From RPQJ01 sp963732415 (GTDB lineage: Bacteria; Pseudomonadota; Gammaproteobacteria; Steroidobacterales; Steroidobacteraceae), in the NCBI GenBank assembly GCA_963732415.1, contig CAVSZK010000009.1, forward strand, positions 1-64,000: a stretch of 64,000 nt of DNA, given 5' to 3'. The notes under the pieces were generated by a model that worked only from the letters and a program-made list of their open reading frames with translations, ran no database searches and was not told the DNA's origin. Positions 52,832 through 60,829 of the stretch are shown one piece after another. The position numbers and the translations under genes were made by a program. Position 1 is the first letter of the stretch. Each line of letters starts with the position of its first letter.

Positions 52832-53770
52832 CTACTTGGCGAACAGCATCTGGCCGCCGCCGTCCTTGCCTGTCCACGTGAGCGCGAGCCGTCCGGCGAG
52901 GAACGTATAGCCGTTAACTTTCGCGAGCCCGGCCAGGAACGTCTGCTCCAGATCCATTTCCGGCCCGGGGCAGGCCATGCGGGTCGCCGCGGCCGGACCA
53001 ACCTCGATCACGCCCGGGGCCGTCTCCTTCACCGACGCGGTGAATCGATTGCAGCCCGCGAATCCGCGGATGCCCTCACGCTCGATGTGAATCACGGGCG
53101 GCTTCGTGTCCGCAGGCAGCGGCTGGCCGTCAATTGAGACCAGCTGCCATTCGTTCGCGCTGAGAGTCGCAAGCGTCAGCGTGCCGAGAACGTCGCTCCT
53201 CGACTGCTTCAGCGCACCGCCCTCGAGCGCGTAGGTCTTTCGTGCGAGTTGCGTCGGGCAGCAGGCCGGATCGGCGGGGCCGGCCTCCACGACATCCATC
53301 ACGATCTTGCCGCCCTGCAGCCAGAGATTCTGCAGCTTGGTCCGGTCGCCGACCCCTGCGGTCCCGAGGTTTTCCAGCTTGCCGTCGCGAATACCGAACG
53401 CCGCCACGTAGACGAACTCGCCGCTGCCACCGCTGTTCGAGCTCAGCATCGCCACCGCCTCGTTGCCGGGCGCTCCGTCCATGTCGCCAAACACGACGGC
53501 GGAGTCCCACAGCATCAGCGTCGGGTGGGATGCGCCGCCTTCTGCCGGTGGCGGGCCGTCATATTTTCCGTCAGCGAGCGTCACGGCCTGGTCGAACACG
53601 CCCGACACGGTTGCGCCCTTGAGTTGCTCCAGTGTGGGTGTGGGCGGCGGGCCCGCAGGAGCGGCAGCCGCCTGCTGATCGGGAGCCTCCTTGCCGCCGC
53701 AACCGGCCAGTGCGAGGAAGGCCGAGGCGAGCAGCGTGCCTGCCAATCCAGGCGCAATCGTGCGACGCAT
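52832..53770 (-). CDS. META-domain lipoprotein
   Basis: A 312-residue lipoprotein. The lipobox LALAGC places the lipidated Cys at residue 24, followed by GGKEAPDQQAAAA. The central domain (about 45-200) resembles a secreted beta-rich module (TLMLWDSAVVFGDMDGAPGNEAVAM). The C-terminal 100 residues are a META/HslJ-type domain: NEWQLVSIDGQPLP, FAGCNRFTASVKE, MACPGPEMDLEQTFLAGLAKV. HslJ is linked to heat and novobiocin resistance, but the role here is unknown. GGAGG lies 7 nt before ATG 53770. Confidence 0.82.
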   Translation of the reverse strand: MRRTIAPGLAGTLLASAFLALAGCGGKEAPDQQAAAAPAGPPPTPTLEQLKGATVSGVFDQAVTLADGKYDGPPPAEGGASHPTLMLWDSAVVFGDMDGAPGNEAVAMLSSNSGGSGEFVYVAAFGIRDGKLENLGTAGVGDRTKLQNLWLQGGKIVMDVVEAGPADPACCPTQLARKTYALEGGALKQSRSDVLGTLTLATLSANEWQLVSIDGQPLPADTKPPVIHIEREGIRGFAGCNRFTASVKETAPGVIEVGPAAATRMACPGPEMDLEQTFLAGLAKVNGYTFLAGRLALTWTGKDGGGQMLFAK

Positions 53771-53883
53771 GATGATGCCTCCGGTGTGTCGATCCAGCGA
53801 TGGGAGATCGTAACGGATTCGGCGGGCATGGTGAGTCGTGGAAGCCCGCGACGCCGGGGTGGCATTGCCCCGGGGACCGGGCG

Positions 53884-53961
53884 CGCGCCATGGATCAATG
53901 GCGCGGAGACGCGTCAAGTTCGCCGTGGAGGGGGGTGGGTGGGTTCTGGCCGACCCACCCC
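53884..53961. other. Two consecutive stem-loops in a divergent intergenic region
   Basis: CGCGCCAT-N6-ATGGCGCG (53884-53905) and GGGGTGGGT-N12-ACCCACCCC (53932-53961) lie in the 297-bp gap between the lipoprotein gene and the secreted-protein gene. Neither has a U tract, so they are not simple terminators. They could be operators or 5'-leader structure of the gene at 54068. I see no gene in this gap. Confidence 0.4.
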
Positions 53962-54067
53962 TCGAGACGCTTGGAAACTGTGCTCCAGTTCGCCATTCTC
54001 GCCCCCCTCTCCTGCCCGGTTCGGCGTCGGGCACGGTTCGTTTTCCCGCCAATGAGGGCACTTCGAC

Positions 54068-54721
54068 ATGGGTCCGATCTATCTCCCGGGACGGTCGCGC
54101 CGCATCGCGCGCAGTCTCCTCGCAACGCTGGCACTGTTGGTTGCCAGCGCTCCAGGGCACGCGACCAGCGTCATTCCGCTGACGGTCGTGGACCTGCTCG
54201 CACACTCCGGCACGATCGTTGCGGGCCAGGTGCAGTCCGTAACCGACGGATTCGACACCCGCGGCCTTCCGTTCACGGAAGTTACCATCAAGGTGTCCGA
54301 CACGATCCGCGGACAACAGGCCAGCACCTTTACATTCCGACAACTCGGCCTCGACAAGCCGCGCAAGCTCGCCGACGGCCGCGTCTACCTGGGTCGCCCG
54401 ACCGGATGGCCCAAGTGGCGAAAGAACGAGGCGGCAATCGTGTTCATGTACCCGAAGGCCGAGGCGACCGGGCTGCAGACCACCGTCGGACTCGGCCAAG
54501 GCAAGCTGAGCCTCGCCAACGGCGTGGCGATGAACAGCTACGAGAACGCCACGCTCTTCAAGGACGTGAAGATCAACCGCAGCCTGCTCAACGGCGCTGA
54601 ACAGAAGATGTTCGACACGCAGAAAGGCCCGGTGGACGCCGAGACGCTGCGCAAGTTCCTGCACCGCGCGGTGCAGGGCAACTGGGTCAAGAACGGGAGC
54701 ATTGCCAATGCGACGCGTTGA
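54068..54721 (+). CDS. Secreted protein of unknown function
   Basis: A 217-residue exported protein with a signal peptide of about 33 residues (hydrophobic LLATLALLVASAPGHA-TS). The mature N-terminal half is beta-rich (TIVAGQVQSVTDGFDTRGLP, FTEVTIKVSDTIRG), a pattern found in small secreted proteins encoded beside proteases and matrix components; I name no family. Its C-terminal 14 bases overlap the downstream metalloprotease gene, so the two are translationally coupled and may work together as substrate, chaperone or inhibitor (inference). GAGGG lies 9 nt before the ATG. Confidence 0.78.
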   Translation: MGPIYLPGRSRRIARSLLATLALLVASAPGHATSVIPLTVVDLLAHSGTIVAGQVQSVTDGFDTRGLPFTEVTIKVSDTIRGQQASTFTFRQLGLDKPRKLADGRVYLGRPTGWPKWRKNEAAIVFMYPKAEATGLQTTVGLGQGKLSLANGVAMNSYENATLFKDVKINRSLLNGAEQKMFDTQKGPVDAETLRKFLHRAVQGNWVKNGSIANATR

Positions 54722-57248
54722 TCGTCAACCCGGCCGCGCGCTGCGCGGCGCCCTGCTCGCCGTCGCGGCATCGTGTGCCGTCGCGGGCCCGGCTGTCGCC
54801 GGCGGCCCCCTGTACGTCGTCGCAAGCGACGGCGCGATGAAGCCGGCCCACTGGAAAGGCACCGTCAAGGTCTATCTCGACCAAGGCCCGCTCAACGTCG
54901 GTGCCAGTTGCGTCGTGAACCCGGAAACATGGGAGTGCGTGCTGGACGAAAGCGGCAACCCCGTGTACCCGGTGCTCGACCAGAAGGCAGGCGATGACCT
55001 TGTGGCGAATACCGTATACCAGTGGTCCCACGTGCCGACCTCGAGCTTCCGCGCCAGGATCGCGGGCCGTTCCGCGGTCGACATTACCGGCGCCAACGTC
55101 AGCGACTACATCGGCGCCTACAACGGCGGCGGCATACAGGTCATCTACGACGCGGACAACTCGGTGATCATGGAACTGACCGGCGGCGACGGCTACGGCG
55201 TACTCGGCATCGCCTCGCCGGAGTACCTGTCGGACCAGGATGAGACGCAGATCGTCGAGGGCTGGCTGATCATCGGCGGCTCGTTCCTGAGCGCGACGAG
55301 CACCGACCAGGTCTCGGGCGTGGTGACCCACGAATTCGGCCACGCGATCAACCTCGCGCACACGCAGACGAACGGGCTCTATGCCGCCAACAACCCCAAT
55401 GCGTGGTCCCGCTATGCGGGCGGCCGGGAGCAGGCGGGCCCGGACCAGTGTGGCGCAACGGTCGAGTCGTATCCGGCCGCGACCCAGGTCGAGACCATGT
55501 ACCCGATGATCGATCCGTGGCCGGACAGCCCGACCTACAACAGCCCCGAGATGGCCAAGGTGCTGGACGACGCCGACGACATGGCGGCGTTGTCATCGAT
55601 CTACCCGGCGGCGAGCTATGCCGCGACGACCGGCACGCTCAAGGGGCTGGTCGTCGCCAAGGACGGCAGGAGCGAACTGACCGGCATAAACGTCATCGCG
55701 CGTCGCAGCGACAGCCCGCTGGACGGCGCGCTCTCGCGCATCACGGGTGACGCCACGCAGGGCCTGCTCGGTCCCGACGGCAGCTTCGTGATGACCGGGC
55801 TGGTGCCGGGCGCCAGCTACGTCGTCTATATCGACCAGTTGCAGGCGGGCGCGTTCAGCACGCCCAAGGCACTGCTGCTCGGCCCGGAGGAATACTGGAA
55901 TTCGGACGAGAGTGGCGATGCGACCAAGGACGATGCCTGCACCTCGACGTCGATCACGCTGGGCGCCGGCGAAACACGCGAGATCACGATTGCCGTCAAC
56001 GGCATCAACCGCGCGCCGACCTTCACGCACATTCCCTATGTGCTGCCCAATGCGGTTTCCGACGACGGGCAGAAGATCGCCGGCCTGTACGCGCCGTCCA
56101 ATGAATCACCGTACTGGGTGTGGGACAAGCAGTCCTTCGAGGAGACCGGCGACGTCACCTACATCGGCGGTCGCGGCGTCAACATCGCGTTGTCAGGCGA
56201 CGGCCGCGTCGTCGGCGGCACCATCGCCGGCCCCGAGGTCGACAACGGGTGGGGCACCCTGGTGCAGGAACGCGCGGCGCTGTGGACCAAGGAAGGCGGC
56301 TGGCGGCGCATCACCAGCGCAGCGAGCGAAAAGTGGCCCGGCTGCGACATCTTCCACACCTCGATCTACGACCTCTCGACCGACGGCACCACGGCGGTCG
56401 GGCTGGCCTGGAAGGACTGCAGGGACGTCTACGCGTACAAATGGACGGCGAAGAACGGCCTGCAGCTGCTGTCCAAGGTCGGCGCCGACGCGGCACGCGC
56501 CAATGCGGTGTCCGGCGACGGCCGCGTCGTGGTCGGCTGGCAGGATTCTGTCACCGGGTACCCATACCGCGCCGGCTCGATCTGGCAGGGCAAGGAGCAG
56601 ATGCTGCTGCGCGAGCCGAAGAGCGTCAGCGAGTACAACCCCGACGGTACCGTTGGCGAGGCGATGGCCGTGAACACCGCAGGCACCACGGCCGTCGGCA
56701 TCGATGCGGGACCCGACCTCAATGATTCGTACATCTGGCATGTACGCAGCGGCACCCGCAACCTCGGCGGTGACAAGACCCCGGTGTGCTTCTACAGCTG
56801 GGACGAGGGGCAGGACGTCTGCAGGACCCGCAAGACGCTGGCCTACTCGATCTCGAACGACGCGCGGGTCATCACCGGTGAATCCACGCTGATGGACTTC
56901 TGGAACGGCGTCTACGCCGTGGACGGAGCGATCTACACGCAGCAGCTGGGATGGATGCAGTTGAGCTGGTTCCTGCAGTCGCAGGGTGTCCTCGAAGCGG
57001 TCAACTGGGTGTTCCTGGGCGCCAAGGTGTCGGCGAACGGCAAGACGCTGGTCGGCACGGCAGCACCGCTGGGCTCGGATTACTACCAGGGCTTCCGCGT
57101 GGACCTGGACCAGGTGTTCGTGTGCCATCGCGGTACCGGCGGAAAAGGCGCCGGAACCTCGCTGAAGGTGGACTTCCCCGCCGGCATGGACCAGCACCTG
57201 TTCCACGGCGACAAGATCGGGCTCTGCCCGGGCGACGCGCCGCTCTAA
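54708..57248 (+). CDS. Secreted zinc metalloprotease with HAF-type repeats
   Basis: An 846-residue exported protein. A signal peptide (about 1-32) precedes a metzincin-like catalytic region with the zinc motif His208-Glu-Phe-Gly-His212 and a third His at 218 (HEFGHAINLAH); the usual Gly after the second His is Asn. A carboxypeptidase-regulatory-like beta domain follows at about 305-360. Residues 440-840 show HAF-type extracellular repeats (VSDDGQKIAGLY, SGDGRVVGGT, VSGDGRVVVGW, SANGKTLVGTA). I chose ATG 54708 with GGGAG 8 nt upstream. Strong terminator after the stop. Confidence 0.85.
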   Translation: MRRVDRQPGRALRGALLAVAASCAVAGPAVAGGPLYVVASDGAMKPAHWKGTVKVYLDQGPLNVGASCVVNPETWECVLDESGNPVYPVLDQKAGDDLVANTVYQWSHVPTSSFRARIAGRSAVDITGANVSDYIGAYNGGGIQVIYDADNSVIMELTGGDGYGVLGIASPEYLSDQDETQIVEGWLIIGGSFLSATSTDQVSGVVTHEFGHAINLAHTQTNGLYAANNPNAWSRYAGGREQAGPDQCGATVESYPAATQVETMYPMIDPWPDSPTYNSPEMAKVLDDADDMAALSSIYPAASYAATTGTLKGLVVAKDGRSELTGINVIARRSDSPLDGALSRITGDATQGLLGPDGSFVMTGLVPGASYVVYIDQLQAGAFSTPKALLLGPEEYWNSDESGDATKDDACTSTSITLGAGETREITIAVNGINRAPTFTHIPYVLPNAVSDDGQKIAGLYAPSNESPYWVWDKQSFEETGDVTYIGGRGVNIALSGDGRVVGGTIAGPEVDNGWGTLVQERAALWTKEGGWRRITSAASEKWPGCDIFHTSIYDLSTDGTTAVGLAWKDCRDVYAYKWTAKNGLQLLSKVGADAARANAVSGDGRVVVGWQDSVTGYPYRAGSIWQGKEQMLLREPKSVSEYNPDGTVGEAMAVNTAGTTAVGIDAGPDLNDSYIWHVRSGTRNLGGDKTPVCFYSWDEGQDVCRTRKTLAYSISNDARVITGESTLMDFWNGVYAVDGAIYTQQLGWMQLSWFLQSQGVLEAVNWVFLGAKVSANGKTLVGTAAPLGSDYYQGFRVDLDQVFVCHRGTGGKGAGTSLKVDFPAGMDQHLFHGDKIGLCPGDAPL

Positions 57249-57292
57249 GTCCCTGGGCGCCCGGGGAACATCCCGGGTGTCACGTTCAATTG

Positions 57293-57338
57293 GGGGCTGC
57301 CTGCCGGCGCAATGCCGGCTTGCAGCCCCTTTTCTTTT
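57293..57338 (+). terminator. Rho-independent terminator after the metalloprotease
   Basis: GGGGCTGC/GCAGCCCC stem with an inner GCCGGC/GCCGGC hairpin, followed by TTTTCTTTT. It separates the protease unit from the bufferin operon. Confidence 0.88.
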
Positions 57339-57467
57339 CGGCGCCCCGTGAAACAATCCTCCGCGCGGCCGGGTCTACTGGCCGAGGCGTAGCGTTTTCC
57401 TGCCCGCGGGGGCCCGGACGCAACGTCGCAGTCACTCTAAACAACTACGCAGGACGGAGAACGAATC

Positions 57468-57728
57468 ATGGACCTGAAGAAGATCGCTATCGCCGCCGCC
57501 ATTGGCAGCTTCCTTACGATGGGTGTCGCCGGCGCGGCCTCGGCCGGCGACACGGGCAGCTCGGACAAGTGCTACGGCGTCGCGAAGGCCGGCAAGAACG
57601 ACTGTGCCTCCAACGGCCATTCGTGTGCCGGCCAGGCCAAGAAGGACAACGACCCGAACGAGTGGAAGCACATGCCCAAGGAAGAGTGCGAAAAGATGGG
57701 CGGTACCACCGAGGCCCCGAAGAAGTAA
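57468..57728 (+). CDS. bufA: Bufferin precursor peptide (BufA1, DUF2282)
   Basis: An 86-residue precursor of a copper-binding RiPP. The signal peptide (MDLKKIAIAAAIGSFLTMGV to about Ala26) allows export, and the core has four Cys at 35, 46, 53 and 74 in DKCYGVAKAGKNDCAS, HSCAGQ and EECEKMGG, the DUF2282/BufA1 pattern. In characterised bufferins some of these Cys are modified to thiooxazole groups that chelate Cu in the periplasm. GGAG is 8 nt before the ATG. First gene of bufA-bufB-bufC-doxX, 7 bp from bufB. Confidence 0.9.
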   Translation: MDLKKIAIAAAIGSFLTMGVAGAASAGDTGSSDKCYGVAKAGKNDCASNGHSCAGQAKKDNDPNEWKHMPKEECEKMGGTTEAPKK

Positions 57729-57735
57729 CGGCGAG

Positions 57736-58608
57736 ATGAGGGACGCGGGCATCAGCCGGGTCCCCGGCGCACCGATCCCGGCACGGGCCGGGATCGGTTT
57801 GCGCTCGCCTCACCACGAGCACGCGGCGGCAGGAAAAGTCGACGCCGCCTGGCTCGAGGTCCACACAGAGAACTATTTCCACGACGGCGGCCCGCATCTG
57901 GATGCGCTCGAGCACGCCCGCGAACACTACCCGCTCAGCTTCCACGGCGTCGGCCTGGGCCTGGGCTCGGTCGAACCGATCGACCCTGAACACTTGGCAC
58001 GCGTGAAGCGCGCCGTCGAGCGCTTCGAACCCGCACTGGTCAGCGAACATGCCTGCTGGGGCCACGCCGGCGGCGAACACTTCAACGACCTGCTGCCCCT
58101 GCCCTACACCGACGAAGCCGCCGAACTGCTCGCCGCGCGCGTCTCCCAGGCGCAGGACGTGCTCGGCAGGCAGATCCTCATCGAGAACCTGAGCACGTAT
58201 TTCGCCTATTCGGCCTCGCGACTGACTGAATGGGAGTTCCTGGCCGCGGTGGTTGAGCGATCGGGCTGCGGACTGCTGCTCGACGTCAACAACCTGTACG
58301 TTAACTCGGTCAACCTAGGACTCGATGCCGAACGATTCATCGACGTCGTTCCGGCGGCGGCCGTGCAGGAAATCCACCTGGCGGGCCATCGCCGCAACCA
58401 TGTCGGGGACCGCGACCTGCTGATCGACGATCACGGCTCAAGCGTATGCGCCGAAGTCTGGTCGCTGTATGAACGAGCGATCAAGCGACTGGGCCCGGTC
58501 CCGACGCTGATCGAGTGGGACACCGACGTGCCCGCAATCGAGGTGCTGGTCGCCGAAGCGCGCAAGGCCAACATCATCATGGAGCGTGCTCGTGAACTCG
58601 CTGCCTGA
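57736..58608 (+). CDS. bufB: BufB multinuclear iron RiPP-modifying enzyme (DUF692, MbnB-like)
   Basis: A 290-residue DUF692 TIM-barrel enzyme of the MbnB/TglH group of multinuclear non-haem iron oxygenases. It should oxidise Cys residues of BufA. Family blocks are IGLRSPHHEH, WLEVHTENYFHDGGPHL, SFHGVGLGLGS, VSEHACWGH, ILIENLSTYFAYSAS, LLLDVNNLYVNSVNLG, EIHLAGHRRNH and IEWDTDVP, which contain the His, Glu and Asp iron ligands. The ATG is 7 bp after bufA, and the C-terminus overlaps bufC by 17 nt. Confidence 0.93.
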   Translation: MRDAGISRVPGAPIPARAGIGLRSPHHEHAAAGKVDAAWLEVHTENYFHDGGPHLDALEHAREHYPLSFHGVGLGLGSVEPIDPEHLARVKRAVERFEPALVSEHACWGHAGGEHFNDLLPLPYTDEAAELLAARVSQAQDVLGRQILIENLSTYFAYSASRLTEWEFLAAVVERSGCGLLLDVNNLYVNSVNLGLDAERFIDVVPAAAVQEIHLAGHRRNHVGDRDLLIDDHGSSVCAEVWSLYERAIKRLGPVPTLIEWDTDVPAIEVLVAEARKANIIMERARELAA

Positions 58609-59422
58609 GTCGCCCTCGCTGGCCGAATTGCAGGCGCAGTTCGCCTCCGTGCTTCGCGCGGGCAACGCAACGCCGAACGACGATGCCGCCGGATTCGCGG
58701 CCTGCATCGTCGATGACGGGCTCGCGCCGGCAGCGCGAGTTCAGGTCTACCGCAACAACGCGCGCGCGATGTTCACGGGTGCACTCGAGCGTACCTATCC
58801 AGTGCTCAGGCAACGAGTGGGCGAAGGCTACTTCGAGCGGCTGGCGGCGGAATACCGACGTGACTATCCGTCGCGCAGCGGCGACCTGCACTGGATCGGC
58901 CGGCACTTCGCGCAGTGGATCGGCGCTCGCATGGCCGGGACCGACTACGCATGGCTCGCCGACCTCGCACGGCTCGAATGGGCCTGCGAGGAAGTGCTGG
59001 TGTCCGAGTGCTTGCAGCCGGCCCCAGCGGGGTCGCTGGCACTCCTGGCGCCCGAGCAACTGGCCGGCGCCCGCCTCGCGCTGCAACCCGGCCTGCGCAC
59101 GATCAGTTCGAGCTTCCCGATCTGGTCTGTGTGGCGGGCCAACCAGCCGGGATCGTCCGGCGAGACGGTCGACCCATCACTCGGGCCGGAGCATGTCGTG
59201 CTGGCACCGGATCCCACCGGACTGGTTCTTCATTCCGTTCCGGCCGACCGATGCCGGTTCGTCGAGCAACTGGCTGCGGGCCGCACGCTCGAGGATGCGA
59301 TCGAGACGGCCGCGCTACCGATCGAGCAGCTGGGGGAAACACTCGCCTGGCTGTTCGGCGCCGGATTCGTAACGCAGGGTGCTGCACCAGGAAATTCGAA
59401 CGCCAGCGGGGAACCGACATGA
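58592..59422 (+). CDS. bufC: BufC partner protein (HvfC/BufC, DUF2063)
   Basis: A 276-residue helical protein with the DUF2063 N-terminal domain (FAACIVDDGLAPAARVQVYRNNARAMFTGALERTYPVL) found as the obligate partner of DUF692 enzymes. By analogy with MbnC it should bind the precursor and present it to BufB. I prefer GTG 58592, which has GGAG 7 nt upstream inside bufB; an upstream GTG at 58586 lacks spacing. The stop overlaps the doxX ATG (ATGA). Confidence 0.9.
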   Translation: MNSLPESPSLAELQAQFASVLRAGNATPNDDAAGFAACIVDDGLAPAARVQVYRNNARAMFTGALERTYPVLRQRVGEGYFERLAAEYRRDYPSRSGDLHWIGRHFAQWIGARMAGTDYAWLADLARLEWACEEVLVSECLQPAPAGSLALLAPEQLAGARLALQPGLRTISSSFPIWSVWRANQPGSSGETVDPSLGPEHVVLAPDPTGLVLHSVPADRCRFVEQLAAGRTLEDAIETAALPIEQLGETLAWLFGAGFVTQGAAPGNSNASGEPT

Positions 59423-59880
59423 GCATTGCGGCCGTGGTCGATCGCGTCAACGACTTCGCAAGTCGATACATGGGCTCGCTCGCGTCGCCGCTGCTGCTTG
59501 CGATCCGCTTCTACGTGCCGTGGCAGTTCTTCAAGTCGGGCCTCGTGAAGCTGCAGGGCTGGGATAGCACGCTGTATCTCTTCCGCGAGGAATACCACGT
59601 TCCGCTGCTGCCGCCAGTCGCGGCTGCCGTCGCCGGAACCACGGGCGAAATCCTGTTCCCGGTGCTGCTCGCCGCGGGACTACTGACTCGCTACTCGGCG
59701 ATCGGGCTCTCGGCCGTCAATGTAATGGCTGTCGTGTCATATGCGCATGTGCTGCTCAGCGAGGGCTTCGAGGCGGCGCTCGGCCAGCACTACCTGTGGG
59801 GCAGCCTGCTGCTCGTTCTTGCAGTATTCGGCCCGGGGCGCTGGTCGATGGACGAATTCCTGCGACGACGCGGATCCTGA
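59419..59880 (+). CDS. DoxX-family membrane protein of the bufferin operon
   Basis: A 153-residue integral membrane protein with about four helices (LLLAIRFYVPWQFFKSGLVK, LLPPVAAAVAGTTGEILFPVLLAAG, SAIGLSAVNVMAVVSYAHVLL, YLWGSLLLVLAVFGPG). DoxX proteins are the usual last gene of DUF2282-DUF692-DUF2063 operons. A role in quinone-linked electron transfer or membrane redox supply to BufB is inferred; none is proven. ATGA overlap with bufC. Confidence 0.88.
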   Translation: MSIAAVVDRVNDFASRYMGSLASPLLLAIRFYVPWQFFKSGLVKLQGWDSTLYLFREEYHVPLLPPVAAAVAGTTGEILFPVLLAAGLLTRYSAIGLSAVNVMAVVSYAHVLLSEGFEAALGQHYLWGSLLLVLAVFGPGRWSMDEFLRRRGS

Positions 59881-59969
59881 GGCGAGACGACGGCGGCCCC
59901 GTGTGCGGCGGCCGCATCCGGCCGGCCCTACAAGCGCATGACTCAGCAGCAGGAGAGACACGCGGATTC

Positions 59970-60665
59970 TCAGTCTTCGGCCCCGCCGGTCTCCACCATC
60001 TTCCGCGCCTGGGCGATGAACTTCTCCGCGTCTCCCCCTTCCTCCGGCTTCACCAGTCGTGGCGGCACTTCTATTCCGCGCTGGCAGGCGGGTCGCGACG
60101 CGAGCAGCGCCTTCCAGCGGGTCAGGTGTTCGAACTCCGCGGTGTCCACGCCCGACCAGCGATAGGTACGCACCCAGGCCCAGTTGGCGATGTCCGCGAT
60201 CGAGTAGTCGCCTGCAAGGTATTCGTGGTCAGCGAGACGCGTGTCCAGCACGCCAAACAACCGGCGGACCTCGCCCTGGTAGCGATCGATCGCGAGCTGG
60301 ATCTTCTCGGGCAGGTACCTGAAGAACACATTGGCCTGCCCCATCATCGGGCCGATCCCGCCCATCTGGAACATCAGCCACTGCATCACGAGCGAGCGAC
60401 CCTTCACGTCCGACGGCATCAGTCGCCCGGTCTTCTCGGCGAGGTAGACGAGGATCGCGCCCGATTCAAAAATCGCGAAATCATCCAGTTCGCGGTCAAC
60501 GATGGCGGGGATACGGCCGTTGGGGCTGATCTTCAGGAATTCTGGCCGCCGCTGGTCGAGTTTCTGGAGTTCGAGGATATGCGCCTCATAGGGAAGCCCC
60601 AGTTCCTCCAGCGCAATGGAAATCTTGTGGCCGTTCGGCGTGGCAGCGGTGTATAGGTCAATCAT
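59970..60665 (-). CDS. Glutathione S-transferase (YfcG/YghU-like)
   Basis: A 231-residue cytoplasmic GST. The thioredoxin-like N-terminal domain shows MIDLYTAATPNGHKISIALEELG, with the Thr/Asn (ATPNGHK) active-site pattern of nu-class enzymes with disulphide reductase activity, and cis-Pro in GRIPAIVDRE plus FESGAILVYLAEKTG. The helical domain follows (MGQANVFFRYLPEKIQLAIDRY, SIADIANWAWVRTY). It diverges from the serine hydrolase across 164 bp that contain a large palindromic element. Confidence 0.9.
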   Translation of the reverse strand: MIDLYTAATPNGHKISIALEELGLPYEAHILELQKLDQRRPEFLKISPNGRIPAIVDRELDDFAIFESGAILVYLAEKTGRLMPSDVKGRSLVMQWLMFQMGGIGPMMGQANVFFRYLPEKIQLAIDRYQGEVRRLFGVLDTRLADHEYLAGDYSIADIANWAWVRTYRWSGVDTAEFEHLTRWKALLASRPACQRGIEVPPRLVKPEEGGDAEKFIAQARKMVETGGAED

Positions 60666-60725
60666 CGTAGTGACGGCTCTCGCGGGTTCTGACAGCATCC
60701 AATCATGATCGATTTTTGTGTCGCA

Positions 60726-60807
60726 GGGGACATTCTCCCCTTCTCCAATTAATTCGGTGCCAGGCACCTGATTGATTTTCCCGGCGGTTAGAAAAGGAGA
60801 ATGCCCC
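60726..60807. repeat. Nested palindromic REP-like element
   Basis: Outer arms GGGGACATTCTCC (60726-60738) and GGAGAATGCCCC (60796-60807) pair with one bulge. Inside lies GGTGCCAGGCACC (60756-60768) flanked by AATTAATTC and TGATTGATT. The whole 82-bp unit can form a long hairpin between divergent genes. The inner core matches those at 12236-12256 and 62159-62181. Confidence 0.7.
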
Positions 60808-60829
60808 GGTCTTCCGGCGGAGAAAAATC

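Noticed and set aside
57361..57467. ECF-sigma promoter (SigF-like) before bufA.
   Set aside because: I could find no -35/-10 pair with correct spacing; GTAGCG and CGTC are 29 bp apart.
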